A DNA stretch of 64,000 nt from CAZPXZ01 sp965221505 (GTDB lineage: Bacteria; Pseudomonadota; Alphaproteobacteria; Rhodobacterales; CAZPXZ01). Under the pieces are notes generated by a model. The model was not told the origin of the DNA, made no database searches, and saw only the letters and a list, made by a program, of their open reading frames with translations. The stretch spans positions 2,108,001 through 2,172,000 of the forward strand of contig CBDCSI010000001.1 in NCBI GenBank assembly GCA_965221505.1, given 5' to 3'. Below, one piece after another: positions 27,970 through 36,799 of this stretch (positions within the stretch are counted from its first letter, which is position 1; the number at the start of each line of letters is the position of its first letter). Position numbers and translations under genes: made by a program.

Positions 27970-27996
27970 TCTCCATATTTGGAGATATAGTATCTC
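27970..27996. promoter_or_regulatory. Overlapping palindromes, probable operator of the RES/Xre module
   Basis: GAGATA-TAG-TATCTC (27982-27996) is a perfect inverted repeat with a 3-base centre and overlaps the -10 element. Next to it TCTCC-ATATTT-GGAGA (27970-27985; arms of 5 with a 6-base centre) lies just before the antitoxin start codon and includes its ribosome site. Xre-type antitoxins bind such sites to autoregulate; binding here is inferred. Confidence 0.6.
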
Positions 27997-28015
27997 TATT
28001 CACGGAGTGATGCAA
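27987..28015 (-). promoter_or_regulatory. Promoter of the RES/Xre operon
   Basis: On the minus strand TTGCAT (28010-28015) and TACTAT (27987-27992) are separated by exactly 17 bases, a good sigma-70 pair (4 of 6 and 5 of 6 matches). The -10 lies within the palindrome described separately, so a bound antitoxin would block polymerase. Transcription would begin about 15 bases before the start codon. Confidence 0.6.
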
Positions 28016-28362
28016 TTCCCGCGTCCCGACGACGGAACCTCCCGGCGCGCGGTCGCAAGGCGACGCTTTCGCCTTTGCCCGGAATCAGACGGTGCGAGCG
28101 GGGTCCGGGCATCCATAGCGTCGACAATCCCGGCCGGGCCCCTTCCGGCCGGACTCGGAGCGAAGATCCGCGCCGACCGCCCCGGATTCGAACGACCCGA
28201 CCGCGACCGGCGTCCGTCGCGACTCCCTGCGGGGCGGCTACGCAGCGTCCCGGGACCCCGGCGCGTTCCCGACCGTTCCCTCCGAGCCTTCCGAGCGGGG
28301 CGTCCCGTCTCTCGCCGCAACGGCCGTCCTTCGACCTCTTCGGCACGCGGAACCGGGAAGCT
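28016..28362. other. Intergenic stretch between the RES/Xre promoter and scpB
   Basis: About 350 bases with nothing recognisable; no T-rich terminator after scpB. It separates the accessory segment from the conserved argS-scpB block. Confidence 0.4.
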
Positions 28363-29079
28363 TCAGTCGGTGTTTCCTGCCGACCCGCGCTCCCCTTCGG
28401 CCGGCAAGGAACGCTCGTCCTTTCCGGTCTCCACGGTCCCTGCGCCGGGTCCTCCCCCATCCTCCGTCTCCTGGGCCGAAGTCCAGGGCCGCTGCAACAG
28501 ACCCAACGACTTCAGCTCCTTCAACCCCGGCAAGTCGCGCGTCGACTGCAGGCCGAAATGATCCAGGAACGCTCGGGTCACTACGTACGTCACCGGCCGT
28601 CCCGGCGTTTTCTTTCGCCGTCCGAGACCGACCCAGCCCAGTTCCATCAGCGTGTGAACGGTCCCCCGAGAAACGGCTACGCCCCGGATCTCCTCCACTT
28701 CGCTGCGGGTGACCGGTTGATGGTAGGCGATGATGGCGAGGGTCTCCGTCGCGGCCCTCGACAGTTTGCGCCGCTTGACGCGGCGCCGCTCGAACAGCCC
28801 CGCATATTCGGGCGCCGTCCGGAACGCCCAGCCGTCACCGACCTTGCGCAACTCCACCCCGCGGCCCCGATACCGCTCGACAAGGGCCTCGAGCGCCGCG
28901 CCGACGTCGGATCCCTCCGGCAGCGCCTCGCGCAATTCGCGTTCGGTGAGCGGGTCCGCGCTGGCGAACAGCAGCGCTTCCGCCATGCGCTCGGCGTCGC
29001 CGCCTTCCTCCAAGAGGGAGACCAGGTCCTCCAGCGCCTCGGAGCCGGCGTCCGAAAGGTCCGGATCAGGTTTCGCCAT
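28363..29079 (-). CDS. scpB: Segregation and condensation protein B
   Basis: Kleisin partner that dimerises as two winged-helix domains and binds ScpA in the SMC condensin complex. 238 residues. Family motifs: AEALLFASADPLTERELREAL, ETLAIIAYHQPVTRSEVEEIRGV and GRPVTYVVTRAFLDHFGL. The last 40 residues are Gly/Glu-rich and unstructured. The start lies 14 bases inside the end of scpA. Confidence 0.95.
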   Translation of the reverse strand: MAKPDPDLSDAGSEALEDLVSLLEEGGDAERMAEALLFASADPLTERELREALPEGSDVGAALEALVERYRGRGVELRKVGDGWAFRTAPEYAGLFERRRVKRRKLSRAATETLAIIAYHQPVTRSEVEEIRGVAVSRGTVHTLMELGWVGLGRRKKTPGRPVTYVVTRAFLDHFGLQSTRDLPGLKELKSLGLLQRPWTSAQETEDGGGPGAGTVETGKDERSLPAEGERGSAGNTD

Positions 29080-29866
29080 CGGCCTCTCCCTTCGCCTCGT
29101 CCGACCGCGTCCTGCCCTTCAGATAGATCGGCGCGAACGCCCGCTCCTGCCGGATTTCCGCGTCCCCGGCGCGAACCAGCTCCAGCGCACCGGCGAACAT
29201 GCTGCCGATCGCCGAGCGGGCCAACGGCCCGTCGCGCCAGTCGTCCGGAAGGAACGCGGCCAGGGATTGCCAGCCGTGCAGGCCGGGAACGCAGCTGCGG
29301 AGGCGCATCAGCGCCTCCTCCATCGAGACGACCGGGGGACGCTGCAGATGCAGCGGAGCGTAGCTCTCGCGCGCCCGGATCCTCGCGTAGGCCTGCAGAA
29401 CGTCGGAGACGGAAACGTCCCAGACCGGCACGCGACGCACGACCGGAGCCTGCGGCTGTCCGCAGGCGAAGAACTCGCTGCCCAGCCTGGGGCGGGCCAG
29501 CAACCGCTCTCCCGCGTTGCGCATCGCCTCCAGCTTCGCGAGCCGTGCCTGGAATAGTGCGGCCGCCTCCTCTGCGCCCAGGCGCTCTTCCTCTTCCTCG
29601 GGCAGGAGCAGCCCCGACTTCAGATACGCGAGCCAGGCCGCCATGAGCAGATAGTCGGCAGCCAGTTCGATCTCCAGCCGCCGCGCCTCGCCGATGAACG
29701 CGAGATACTGTTCGGCGAGGGCGAGGATGGAAATCGCGCGCAGGTCCACCTTCTGTCTGCGCGCCAGATCCAGGAGCAGGTCGAGCGGTCCCTCGTATCC
29801 GTCGAGAACCAGCGTGAGCGCCCGCCTCGACTCGGCGCCGCTCCAGGCGACGGGCGCCTCCGACAT
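29066..29866 (-). CDS. scpA: Segregation and condensation protein A
   Basis: Kleisin subunit of SMC-ScpAB. 266 residues. VLDGYEGPLDLLLDLARRQKVDL is the N-terminal SMC-binding region, EYLLMAAWLAYLKS-type helix (DYLLMAAWLAYLKSGLLLP) follows, and the C-terminal winged helix ends AFAPIYLKG. The ATG at 29866 follows the nagZ stop by a single base, and its end overlaps scpB. Confidence 0.95.
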   Translation of the reverse strand: MSEAPVAWSGAESRRALTLVLDGYEGPLDLLLDLARRQKVDLRAISILALAEQYLAFIGEARRLEIELAADYLLMAAWLAYLKSGLLLPEEEEERLGAEEAAALFQARLAKLEAMRNAGERLLARPRLGSEFFACGQPQAPVVRRVPVWDVSVSDVLQAYARIRARESYAPLHLQRPPVVSMEEALMRLRSCVPGLHGWQSLAAFLPDDWRDGPLARSAIGSMFAGALELVRAGDAEIRQERAFAPIYLKGRTRSDEAKGEADGET

Positions 29867-29867
29867 G

Positions 29868-30848
29868 CTACGCGCGGGCCGCGCCGGCGCTCCGCCCCTC
29901 GCGGAGCGTCGCGCGAAGCGAATCCACCCGCTCCGCCCGCCGGAGCGCGGCTCCGTCCAGCGACGGAACCGCCCGCATGACGTCCTGCATTTCGTCGAAA
30001 TCGCCGGAACAATGGAGCGCAATGTCGCACCCCGCCGCGATCGACCTCCCGGCCCGTTCGGACGGCGACCCGCTTAGCGCGTCCATGCCGAGATCGTCGG
30101 TCAGCAGAAGGCCGTCGAAGCCGATCGCGCCGCGAATCGTATCGCGCACGACCGTCTTCGACCATGTCGCGGGAATGCCGGGATCGAGCGCGTCGTACGC
30201 CACATGGGCCGTCATGGCGACGGGCATGTCCGACAGCGCCCGGAACGGCGCCATGTCCACGGAATCGAGCTCCTCCCTCGTGGAGCGGCTGACCGGAAGC
30301 ACGTGATGACTGTCCGCTCCGGCAGAACCGTGCCCGGGAGCGTGCTTTACGACCGGCACCACGCCCTCGCCGAACAGCGTGTCGCAGACGACCCGGCCCC
30401 GCTCCGCTACGCGCTCCGGGCGGTCACCGAGCGCCCGGCTTCCGATCACGCCCGTATCGAGGTCTCGGGGCACGTCGAGCAGAGGCGCGCAATTGACGTC
30501 GATACCGAGCGCGGTCAACTCCCGCGCGATCTGACGGAACCGGCGCCGGAGCGCCTCACGGACCGTCGATTCGCCGTCCGCCCGCCGAACGTCCTCGGCG
30601 AGCGCGTCCCAGGACCGCCAGTGCGGCGGTCGCAGCCGCGCGACCGATCCGCCCTCCTGGTCGATCAGGACTGCCGCTCGACGCCCGACGACGGTTCGGA
30701 ACTCCTCGACGAGCGCCGCTACCTGAGGCGGATTCTCGACGTTGCGGGCGAACAGGATGAGCCCCCACGGATCGGCTTCCCGAAAGAAACCAATCTCGGC
30801 CGCGGAAAGTCGCGTTCCGCCGCATCCGAACAGCGCGGCTACCGGCAC
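29868..30848 (-). CDS. nagZ: Beta-N-acetylhexosaminidase (cell-wall recycling)
   Basis: Cytoplasmic GH3 enzyme that removes GlcNAc from anhydromuropeptides in peptidoglycan recycling. 326 residues. LIDQEGGSVARL, NCAPLLDVPRD, the diagnostic KHAPGHGSAGADSHH (catalytic His and Asp; the usual Phe after KH is Ala), and LLTDDLGMDAL are present. GTG start at 30848 lies one base after the upstream stop (TGACGTG). Conserved partner of scpAB and argS in this class. Confidence 0.94.
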   Translation of the reverse strand: MPVAALFGCGGTRLSAAEIGFFREADPWGLILFARNVENPPQVAALVEEFRTVVGRRAAVLIDQEGGSVARLRPPHWRSWDALAEDVRRADGESTVREALRRRFRQIARELTALGIDVNCAPLLDVPRDLDTGVIGSRALGDRPERVAERGRVVCDTLFGEGVVPVVKHAPGHGSAGADSHHVLPVSRSTREELDSVDMAPFRALSDMPVAMTAHVAYDALDPGIPATWSKTVVRDTIRGAIGFDGLLLTDDLGMDALSGSPSERAGRSIAAGCDIALHCSGDFDEMQDVMRAVPSLDGAALRRAERVDSLRATLREGRSAGAARA

Positions 30849-30849
30849 G

Positions 30850-31470
30850 TCACGTCCCCGGCCGCGGCACGGGCGGGTGCAGGAAGAGGCGTGGGACCAA
30901 ACGCTGGACGCTGGCCGTCCCGCCCGCCGACGCCGGCTCGGCCAAGTCCGGCAGCGGCCGGATCCAGCCGCCCGAATCCTCCGGCGCGACGAGCGACTTC
31001 GGGCTCGAGGTCGCGTTCGGCGCCGGGCGCCCGGCGGCGGCTTCGCGCGAGAGCGGAGCGCTCCCGTCCGCCGTCGACGGAAGGACGGGCACGAGCGGTC
31101 CGGACGCGACCTCCGGCGAGAGCGGACGGTCCGGCATGGCGGCCTTCCGCGCCGGATCCGGCGGCAAGAACTCGGGCTCCGGTTCGATCACGCGGGAATC
31201 CCGCCAGACGGAGACCGGATCCGGCGCCGTAATCGCCAGTTGCAACTCCCGATTGACGTTCGGTACCTCGGCGCCGCCGGGATCTTCCGGGCGGACCCGC
31301 ACCGGGCCGTCCCGGTTGGTCTCGACGACCGGAACCGATCGCAACCCAAGTCCGACGTCGGGAACGCTCCAGTGCCAGATCGTGGCCAGCGACCACAGCG
31401 TAGCCGCCGCCCCCACCGCCAATACCGCCGCTTCCCGGCTTGCAGCCTGCGCTGCCCGTTTGCCGCTCAT
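30850..31470 (-). CDS. Single-pass membrane protein at the SPOR-protein locus, no visible SPOR domain
   Basis: 206 residues. One hydrophobic helix (about 13-33) then a long Pro/Ala/Glu-rich periplasmic part. In alphaproteobacteria the gene between argS and nagZ usually encodes a SPOR-domain peptidoglycan-binding protein; the membrane anchor and low-complexity linker fit that, but the C-terminal SPOR domain is not seen in this frame, and I did not find it in the other minus-strand frames either. Either it is a diverged family member or the domain was lost. It lies 40 bases after argS. Confidence 0.65.
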   Translation of the reverse strand: MSGKRAAQAASREAAVLAVGAAATLWSLATIWHWSVPDVGLGLRSVPVVETNRDGPVRVRPEDPGGAEVPNVNRELQLAITAPDPVSVWRDSRVIEPEPEFLPPDPARKAAMPDRPLSPEVASGPLVPVLPSTADGSAPLSREAAAGRPAPNATSSPKSLVAPEDSGGWIRPLPDLAEPASAGGTASVQRLVPRLFLHPPVPRPGT

Positions 31471-31510
31471 GCTCTGCCCCTCGAACCGCCCGCGGGCCGG
31501 CGCCGTTCCT

Positions 31511-33262
31511 TCAGCGCATCTCTTCCCGGGGGGCGATCCCTAGAATACCCAGTCCTGCCGCAATGACAATTGCCGCCGCGCGAACGAGCGCCAGGCGGGC
31601 GCAAGTGGCGGAAGGGTCCCCTTCCTGAACGAGCCGCAGCGACCGGTCGTCGGTTCCGAGCGTCCACAACGCATGCAGGTCTCCGGCCAGGGCATGCAGG
31701 TAGAACGAGATCCGATGCGGCTCGTGCGCCGCCGCCGCGGCCTCGACCGCCGCGGGCCAACCGGCAATTCGGCGCGCCACGGCGAGCTCGGCGGGATGGC
31801 CGATCGCGTCCAGGCAGGCGCCTGCGAGCGCCGCGTCCGAGAGGTCCGTCTCCGGCAGCGACTCCCGACCCTTGCGGACGGCCGAACAGGCGCGGGCATG
31901 CGCGTAATGCACGTAGAACACCGGATTGTCCCGCGTGCGTTCCTCGACCCGCGCGACGTCGAGATCGAGCGCCGCGTCGTTCTTGCGTGTCAGCAGCAGG
32001 AAGCGAACCGCATCGGGCTCGATCTCGCGCAGGAAGTCCCGGATCAGGATGACGTCGCCCTTGCGCTTCGACATCGCGAACGGCGTGCCGTCCCGAAGGA
32101 GCCGAACCAATCGGCAGAGTTTGACGTCCAGCTCCACTTCCTGGTCCGAGAGCGCGGAAACGGCCGCCTTCATCCGCCGGACGTAACCGCCGTGATCCTC
32201 GCCCCAGACGTTGATCAGGGCCGAGTATCCGCGCCGGATCTTGTCCGCGTGATACGCGATGTCGGGCGCAAAATACGTCCAGGTCCCGTCCGCCTTCTGC
32301 AGCGGCCGGTCGGAGTCGTCTCCGTACTGCGTGGAGCGGAACAGGGTCTGCTCGCGCGGGACCCAGTCCGCCGCGTCCATCCCCTTCGGCCGGCCCAGCG
32401 TTCCCGTATACACCAGCCCGCGCCCGCGCAGCCCCTCGATGGTCGTCTCGATACGGCCGGAGTCCTGAAGTTCGCGTTCCGAGACGAACAGGTCCATCCG
32501 CACGCCGAGCGCGGCGAGATCGGCGCGAATCTCTTCCATCATCGCCGACACGGCGAACTGGCGGGCGGGCTGCAGCCAGTCCGATTCCGGACGGTCCCGG
32601 TAACGGTCGCCCCAGGTCTCCGCCATGGCCTCGCCGACCGGCCGCAGGTAGTCTCCCGGATAGGCGTCCGGCGGCAACTCGATCGTGTCGCCCAGCGCCT
32701 CCCGGTAGCGCAGATGCGCAGAGCGGGCGAGCGTGTCCACCTGTGCGCCGGCGTCGTTCACGTAGTATTCCCTCGTCGGGCGCCAGCCGCAGAATTCCAG
32801 CAGCGACGCGAGCGCGTCGCCGTACACCGCCCCGCGCGCGTGGCCGACATGCAACGGACCCGTCGGATTCGCCGAAACGAATTCGACGTTGACCGTCTCG
32901 CCGGCGCCCAGCTCCGAGCGCCCGTAGCCGGTCCCGCTCAGCAAGGCGGCCCGGACGCTGCGTCGCCATAGCGCCGGCGCCATGCGCAGGTTCAGGAATC
33001 CCGGCCCGGCGACCTCGGCTTCCTCGACGTCCGGGCCCGAAACGAGGCGCTCGGCGAGGAGGGCGGCGATCTCCCGCGCCGGCCTTTCCGCCGGGCGCGC
33101 AAGAACCAGCGCAGCGTTCGAAGCCAGCTCGCCGCGTCCTTCGCCGCGCGGCGGCTGCACGGTGACGGCTCCCGTCGGCAGGCCGTCCGGAAGCGCTCCC
33201 GACTTCGAGAGCTCCTCGATCGCTTCCAGCACCAGCGCGCGAACTTCAGAGAATGCGTTCAT
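31511..33262 (-). CDS. argS: Arginyl-tRNA synthetase
   Basis: Class I synthetase charging tRNA-Arg. 583 residues, normal length. The N-terminal Add1 domain precedes VEFVSANPTGPLHVGHARGA (HIGH equivalent HVGH), YYVNDAGAQ, and the KMSK equivalent AMSKRKG. The C-terminal DALR anticodon-binding domain includes FYVHYAHAR. Heads the argS to scpB run on the minus strand. Confidence 0.97.
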   Translation of the reverse strand: MNAFSEVRALVLEAIEELSKSGALPDGLPTGAVTVQPPRGEGRGELASNAALVLARPAERPAREIAALLAERLVSGPDVEEAEVAGPGFLNLRMAPALWRRSVRAALLSGTGYGRSELGAGETVNVEFVSANPTGPLHVGHARGAVYGDALASLLEFCGWRPTREYYVNDAGAQVDTLARSAHLRYREALGDTIELPPDAYPGDYLRPVGEAMAETWGDRYRDRPESDWLQPARQFAVSAMMEEIRADLAALGVRMDLFVSERELQDSGRIETTIEGLRGRGLVYTGTLGRPKGMDAADWVPREQTLFRSTQYGDDSDRPLQKADGTWTYFAPDIAYHADKIRRGYSALINVWGEDHGGYVRRMKAAVSALSDQEVELDVKLCRLVRLLRDGTPFAMSKRKGDVILIRDFLREIEPDAVRFLLLTRKNDAALDLDVARVEERTRDNPVFYVHYAHARACSAVRKGRESLPETDLSDAALAGACLDAIGHPAELAVARRIAGWPAAVEAAAAAHEPHRISFYLHALAGDLHALWTLGTDDRSLRLVQEGDPSATCARLALVRAAAIVIAAGLGILGIAPREEMR

Positions 33263-33414
33263 GACGACCTTCGGCTCCTCCTGCAGGCGACGGGATTCGA
33301 TCCGCCCCGCCGGACAGTCTACCGGCCGGGACCGGGCTCCGGCGCGCGGAGGCTTGCGGCAGGCCGAATCCGCTATACATTGGCAGCGTGGTCCCGGTTT
33401 CCAGCGAGGCGTTC

Positions 33415-33741
33415 ATGTCCGGCGTACAGGTTACCGACGCTGCCTTCCGCAGATTGCAGGCCATCCGACACGAGGCCGGCGAGGACTGCATGCTGCGCGT
33501 CGCCGTGCTCGGCGGCGGCTGCTCCGGCTTCCAGTATTCCATCGACCTGGAACGGGAACTCGGCGGCGACGATACCGTGCTGGAACGGGACGGCAATCGC
33601 GTCCTGGTGGACTCCGTATCCCTTCCGTTTCTCGAGGGCGCCGTGATCGACTACCGCGAAGAGTTGATCGGAGCCCGGTTCCTGATCGACAACCCGAACG
33701 CGAGCTCCACCTGCGGATGCGGAACCAGCTTCTCCTTCTGA
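33415..33741 (+). CDS. erpA: Iron-sulfur cluster insertion protein ErpA
   Basis: A-type carrier delivering 4Fe-4S clusters to apoproteins. 108 residues. The three cluster cysteines are in GGGCSGFQY and CGCG near the C-terminus (STCGCGTSFSF). ATG 33415 has GAGG six bases upstream; a GTG nine codons earlier is not needed for the fold. xthA starts 7 bases downstream. ErpA is favoured over IscA because no isc/suf genes adjoin it. Confidence 0.92.
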   Translation: MSGVQVTDAAFRRLQAIRHEAGEDCMLRVAVLGGGCSGFQYSIDLERELGGDDTVLERDGNRVLVDSVSLPFLEGAVIDYREELIGARFLIDNPNASSTCGCGTSFSF

Positions 33742-33748
33742 TCCCGAC

Positions 33749-34558
33749 ATGACCGGAGAGAACCGCTTTCGGGTCGCCTCCTGGAACGTGAACGGGATTC
33801 GCGCTCGCGCGGAACCCCTGGTTCGCTGGCTGCGCGAGAACGGGCCCGACCTGCTGCTCCTTCAGGAGACCAAGATCGAGGACGGGACGTTTCCCCACGA
33901 CCTGTTCGAAGCGGAAGGGTACCAGGCCGCCGCACACGGCCAGAAGTCGTTCAACGGCGTGGCGATTCTCTCCCGGCACGGCATGGAAGACGTATCGACG
34001 GGACTTCCCGGCGACCCGGAAGACGAACAGGCGCGATGGATCGAGGCCACGGTCGTCGTCGGCGACTTCGCGCTCCGCGCCTGTTCCGCCTACGTGCCGA
34101 ACGGCAACCCGGTTCCCGGCCCCAAGTTCGACTACAAGCTCGCCTGGATGGAGCGGCTCCGGGTGCATGCCGGCGAGATGCTGCGGTCGGAACGAGCGGT
34201 CGCGATCGGCGGAGACTACAACGTCGTTCCGACGCCGGCGGACGCTGCGGATCCGGCGGCGCTCCTGGAGGACGCGGTGTTCCGGCCGGAGTCCCGCGAC
34301 GCCTGGCACCGGATCGCCCATTCCGGCTGGACCGATTCGTTTCGCCTCCTCCACCCGGACCCCGGCCACTATTCGTACTGGGACTACCAGGGCGGCGCCT
34401 GGCGACGAGACCGCGGCATCCGCATCGACCACATCCTGCTGTCGCCGCCCGCGTCCGACCGACTCTCGGACGCCGGAATCGAACGCGACGTTCGAGGCGA
34501 GCCGAAGCCGTCCGACCACGTTCCCGTCTGGTGCGAGTTCGCTCTGGCCGCCGATTGA
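33749..34558 (+). CDS. xthA: Exodeoxyribonuclease III
   Basis: AP endonuclease and 3' to 5' exonuclease of base-excision repair. 269 residues. SWNVNGIRAR, LLQETKIED (catalytic Glu), GGDYNVVPTPADAAD (Asp/Asn), and the C-terminal IRIDHILLSP with SDHVPVW (catalytic His) are intact. Follows erpA by 7 bases; converges on argC across a short spacer with a GGAAGCGCTTCC palindrome (34575-34586). Confidence 0.95.
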   Translation: MTGENRFRVASWNVNGIRARAEPLVRWLRENGPDLLLLQETKIEDGTFPHDLFEAEGYQAAAHGQKSFNGVAILSRHGMEDVSTGLPGDPEDEQARWIEATVVVGDFALRACSAYVPNGNPVPGPKFDYKLAWMERLRVHAGEMLRSERAVAIGGDYNVVPTPADAADPAALLEDAVFRPESRDAWHRIAHSGWTDSFRLLHPDPGHYSYWDYQGGAWRRDRGIRIDHILLSPPASDRLSDAGIERDVRGEPKPSDHVPVWCEFALAAD

Positions 34559-34599
34559 CGCGCTGCGCGCTCCGGGAAGCGCTTCCGGCGCGGCCGGGC

Positions 34600-35628
34600 T
34601 CAGGGGACGACCGGCGATCGGGGCAGTCCGGCGGTCTCGGGCAGGGAGAGCGTCAGGTTGGCGTTCTGCACGGCTTGACCGGCGGCTCCCTTGATCAGGT
34701 TGTCCAGCGCCGCGACGACGATCGCCCGCCCCTCCCGGCGGTCTGGCGCGACGCCGATGTCGATCAGGTTCGAGCCCCGCACCTGCTGCGTCCTCGGCAC
34801 TGCGCCCGGCGCGAGAACCCGAACGAACGGTTCCGCCGCGTAGGTCTGCGCAAGACACGCATGCGCTTCCTCCGCGTCCGCGCAAAGGTAGATCGTGGCC
34901 AGGATCCCGCGGGTGAACGGCATCAGGTGGGGCGTAAAGGACACCCGCACCGGCCGTCCGGCGGCGAGCGACAACTCCTGCTCCAGCTCGGCCATATGCC
35001 GATGTCGCCCGACGCCGTAGGCGCTGCAGCCTTCGGCGACCTCGCTGAAGAGAAGCGATTCGCGGAGCGCCCGGCCGGCGCCGCTGGCGCCGGACTTCGC
35101 GTCGATCACGATGTCGTCGGGATCCGCGAGTCCTCCGCGAATCAGCGGAACGAGCGGCGTCAGTGCGGTCGCCACGTAGCAACCCGTGCAGGCGATCCGC
35201 GACGCACGCCGGATCTCGTCCCGATAGACCTCCGGCAGGCCGTAGACGAAACTCCCGAGCAGTTCCGGAAGCCTGTGCGGGGCGCCGTACCAGAACCGGA
35301 AGTCCGCCGCGCTGCGCAAGCGGAAGTCCGCCGACAGGTCGATCAACCGGACGTTTTCGGGCAGGCTCGCCGCGACGTCCTGCACGACGCCGTGCGGCAA
35401 CGCCGCGAAGATCAGGTCGACGGAGTCCAGCGGCGCGTCCTCGATCCGGCACAGTCTGGGCAGGTCGCAGCCGGCCAGATGCGGAAACACTTCCTCCGCC
35501 GCCTTTCCGGCGTTCCGGTCGCCGGTCAGCGCCCGAGTGCGGAGATTCGGGTGCTGGCTGACCAGCCGTACCAGTTCGGCGCCGACATAGCCGCTGGCGC
35601 CGAGAATTGCGGCATCGAATCCGGCCAT
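34600..35628 (-). CDS. argC: N-acetyl-gamma-glutamyl-phosphate reductase
   Basis: NADPH-dependent third step of arginine synthesis. 342 residues. GASGYVGAELVRL is the nucleotide loop, CTGCYVATALTPL has the catalytic cysteine, and HRHMAELEQEL the catalytic histidine region. ATG 35628 has GGGAG eight bases upstream and is preferred over GTG 35637. Behind rpsI, an arrangement typical of alphaproteobacteria. Confidence 0.96.
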   Translation of the reverse strand: MAGFDAAILGASGYVGAELVRLVSQHPNLRTRALTGDRNAGKAAEEVFPHLAGCDLPRLCRIEDAPLDSVDLIFAALPHGVVQDVAASLPENVRLIDLSADFRLRSAADFRFWYGAPHRLPELLGSFVYGLPEVYRDEIRRASRIACTGCYVATALTPLVPLIRGGLADPDDIVIDAKSGASGAGRALRESLLFSEVAEGCSAYGVGRHRHMAELEQELSLAAGRPVRVSFTPHLMPFTRGILATIYLCADAEEAHACLAQTYAAEPFVRVLAPGAVPRTQQVRGSNLIDIGVAPDRREGRAIVVAALDNLIKGAAGQAVQNANLTLSLPETAGLPRSPVVP

Positions 35629-35670
35629 CCGCGACACTCCCGGCCGGGCTCCGCCCGGCGGAGCGAGGGC

Positions 35671-36141
35671 CTACCGCTTGGAGAACTGGAAGCGCCGGCG
35701 CGCCTTCCTGCGGCCGTATTTCTTGCGCTCGACGACCCTCGAGTCCCGCGTCAGGAATCCGCCCGGCTTGAGCACGGACCGAAGCGCGGGCTGATGCGCG
35801 ACCAGCGCCCTCGAAATCCCGTGGCGGACCGCGCCGGCCTGACCCGAAAGTCCGCCGCCGCGGACCGTCGCCACGACGTCGTACTGCCCGTCCACGTTCG
35901 CGGTCTTGAACGGCTGCGCCACCAGCATCTGGAGGACCGGCCGCGCAAAATACCGCTCGAACGAAAGTCCGTTCACCAGAATCCGCCCCGGCCCCGGCTT
36001 TACCCAAACCCGGGCGACGGCGATCTTGCGCCGTCCGGTGCCGTAACCCCTGCCTTGCGCGTCGCGTTTCGGCTCCGGCAGCGGCTGCGCCGGCTCGGCG
36101 TCCTCCGGCGCCAATGCGGCGAGTCCCAATCCTTCGGCCAT
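35671..36141 (-). CDS. rpsI: 30S ribosomal protein S9
   Basis: 156 residues including an N-terminal extension of about 30 before the core GTGRRKIAVARVWVKPG. GGGLSGQAGAVRHGISRAL and the basic tail RRFQFSKR, which reaches the P-site tRNA, are present. Starts one base after the rplM stop (TAACATG), so coupled to L13. Confidence 0.98.
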   Translation of the reverse strand: MAEGLGLAALAPEDAEPAQPLPEPKRDAQGRGYGTGRRKIAVARVWVKPGPGRILVNGLSFERYFARPVLQMLVAQPFKTANVDGQYDVVATVRGGGLSGQAGAVRHGISRALVAHQPALRSVLKPGGFLTRDSRVVERKKYGRRKARRRFQFSKR

Positions 36142-36142
36142 G

Positions 36143-36607
36143 TTATCCGCTCCTGACGTTCTTCCGGTTGGCGCTCTTCAGGTCGAGGACCGTGGGCGCC
36201 TGCGCCGTATGGGGATGGTCGGGCCCGGCATACACCCGCAACTTGCGCAACTGCTGGCGCGCGAGCGGACCGTCCGGCAACATGCGCCGCACCGCGCGCG
36301 CGACGACTCGCTCCGGGTGGGGCCCGTCCAGGACGGAGTCTGCCGTTCGAGCGCGGATCCCGCCCGGATAGCCGGTGTGCCGGTAGTAGGTCTTGTCCGT
36401 CCGCTTGCGGCCGGTGAGATGGACCTTCTCGGCGTTGACGACGATCACGTGGTCGCCGCAGTCCATGTGCGGGGTGTAGTGGGCGCGGTGCTTGCCGCGC
36501 AGGCGCGTAGCCACCAGCGCCGCCAGGCGACCCAGGACCAACCCCTCCGCGTCGACGACGTACCATCCGCGATCGATGTCGTCTGGCCGGGCACTGTAGG
36601 TGCGCAT
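36143..36607 (-). CDS. rplM: 50S ribosomal protein L13
   Basis: 154 residues, normal length. WYVVDAEGLVLGRLA, HYTPHMDCGDHVIVVNAEKV, and GPHPERVVARAVRRMLP are family motifs. First gene of rplM-rpsI; the spacer upstream (36608-36799) should carry its promoter. HPHTAQAP with the basic end contacts 23S rRNA in homologues. Confidence 0.98.
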   Translation of the reverse strand: MRTYSARPDDIDRGWYVVDAEGLVLGRLAALVATRLRGKHRAHYTPHMDCGDHVIVVNAEKVHLTGRKRTDKTYYRHTGYPGGIRARTADSVLDGPHPERVVARAVRRMLPDGPLARQQLRKLRVYAGPDHPHTAQAPTVLDLKSANRKNVRSG

Positions 36608-36799
36608 TCTGACCTTCCTGCGGCGTTGCCGCGACTTCTGTGGCAGTCGTGCGAAAAACCTGCGGCCGGCGCCAGCCGGATTCGCAGCGACGGGACGATA
36701 GCCGGGCGCCGGCGTCGCGTCAAGACCGCGACGGGCGCCCGCAAACGGCGTTCGCTCCGCGCGACCGATGCGATTCCGGCGCGTGGGGCGCGTTCGGCA

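Noticed and set aside
34575..34586. GGAAGCGCTTCC palindrome between xthA and argC as a bidirectional terminator
   Set aside because: Perfect symmetry but no loop and no T-run on either strand, so it would not make a good terminator hairpin.
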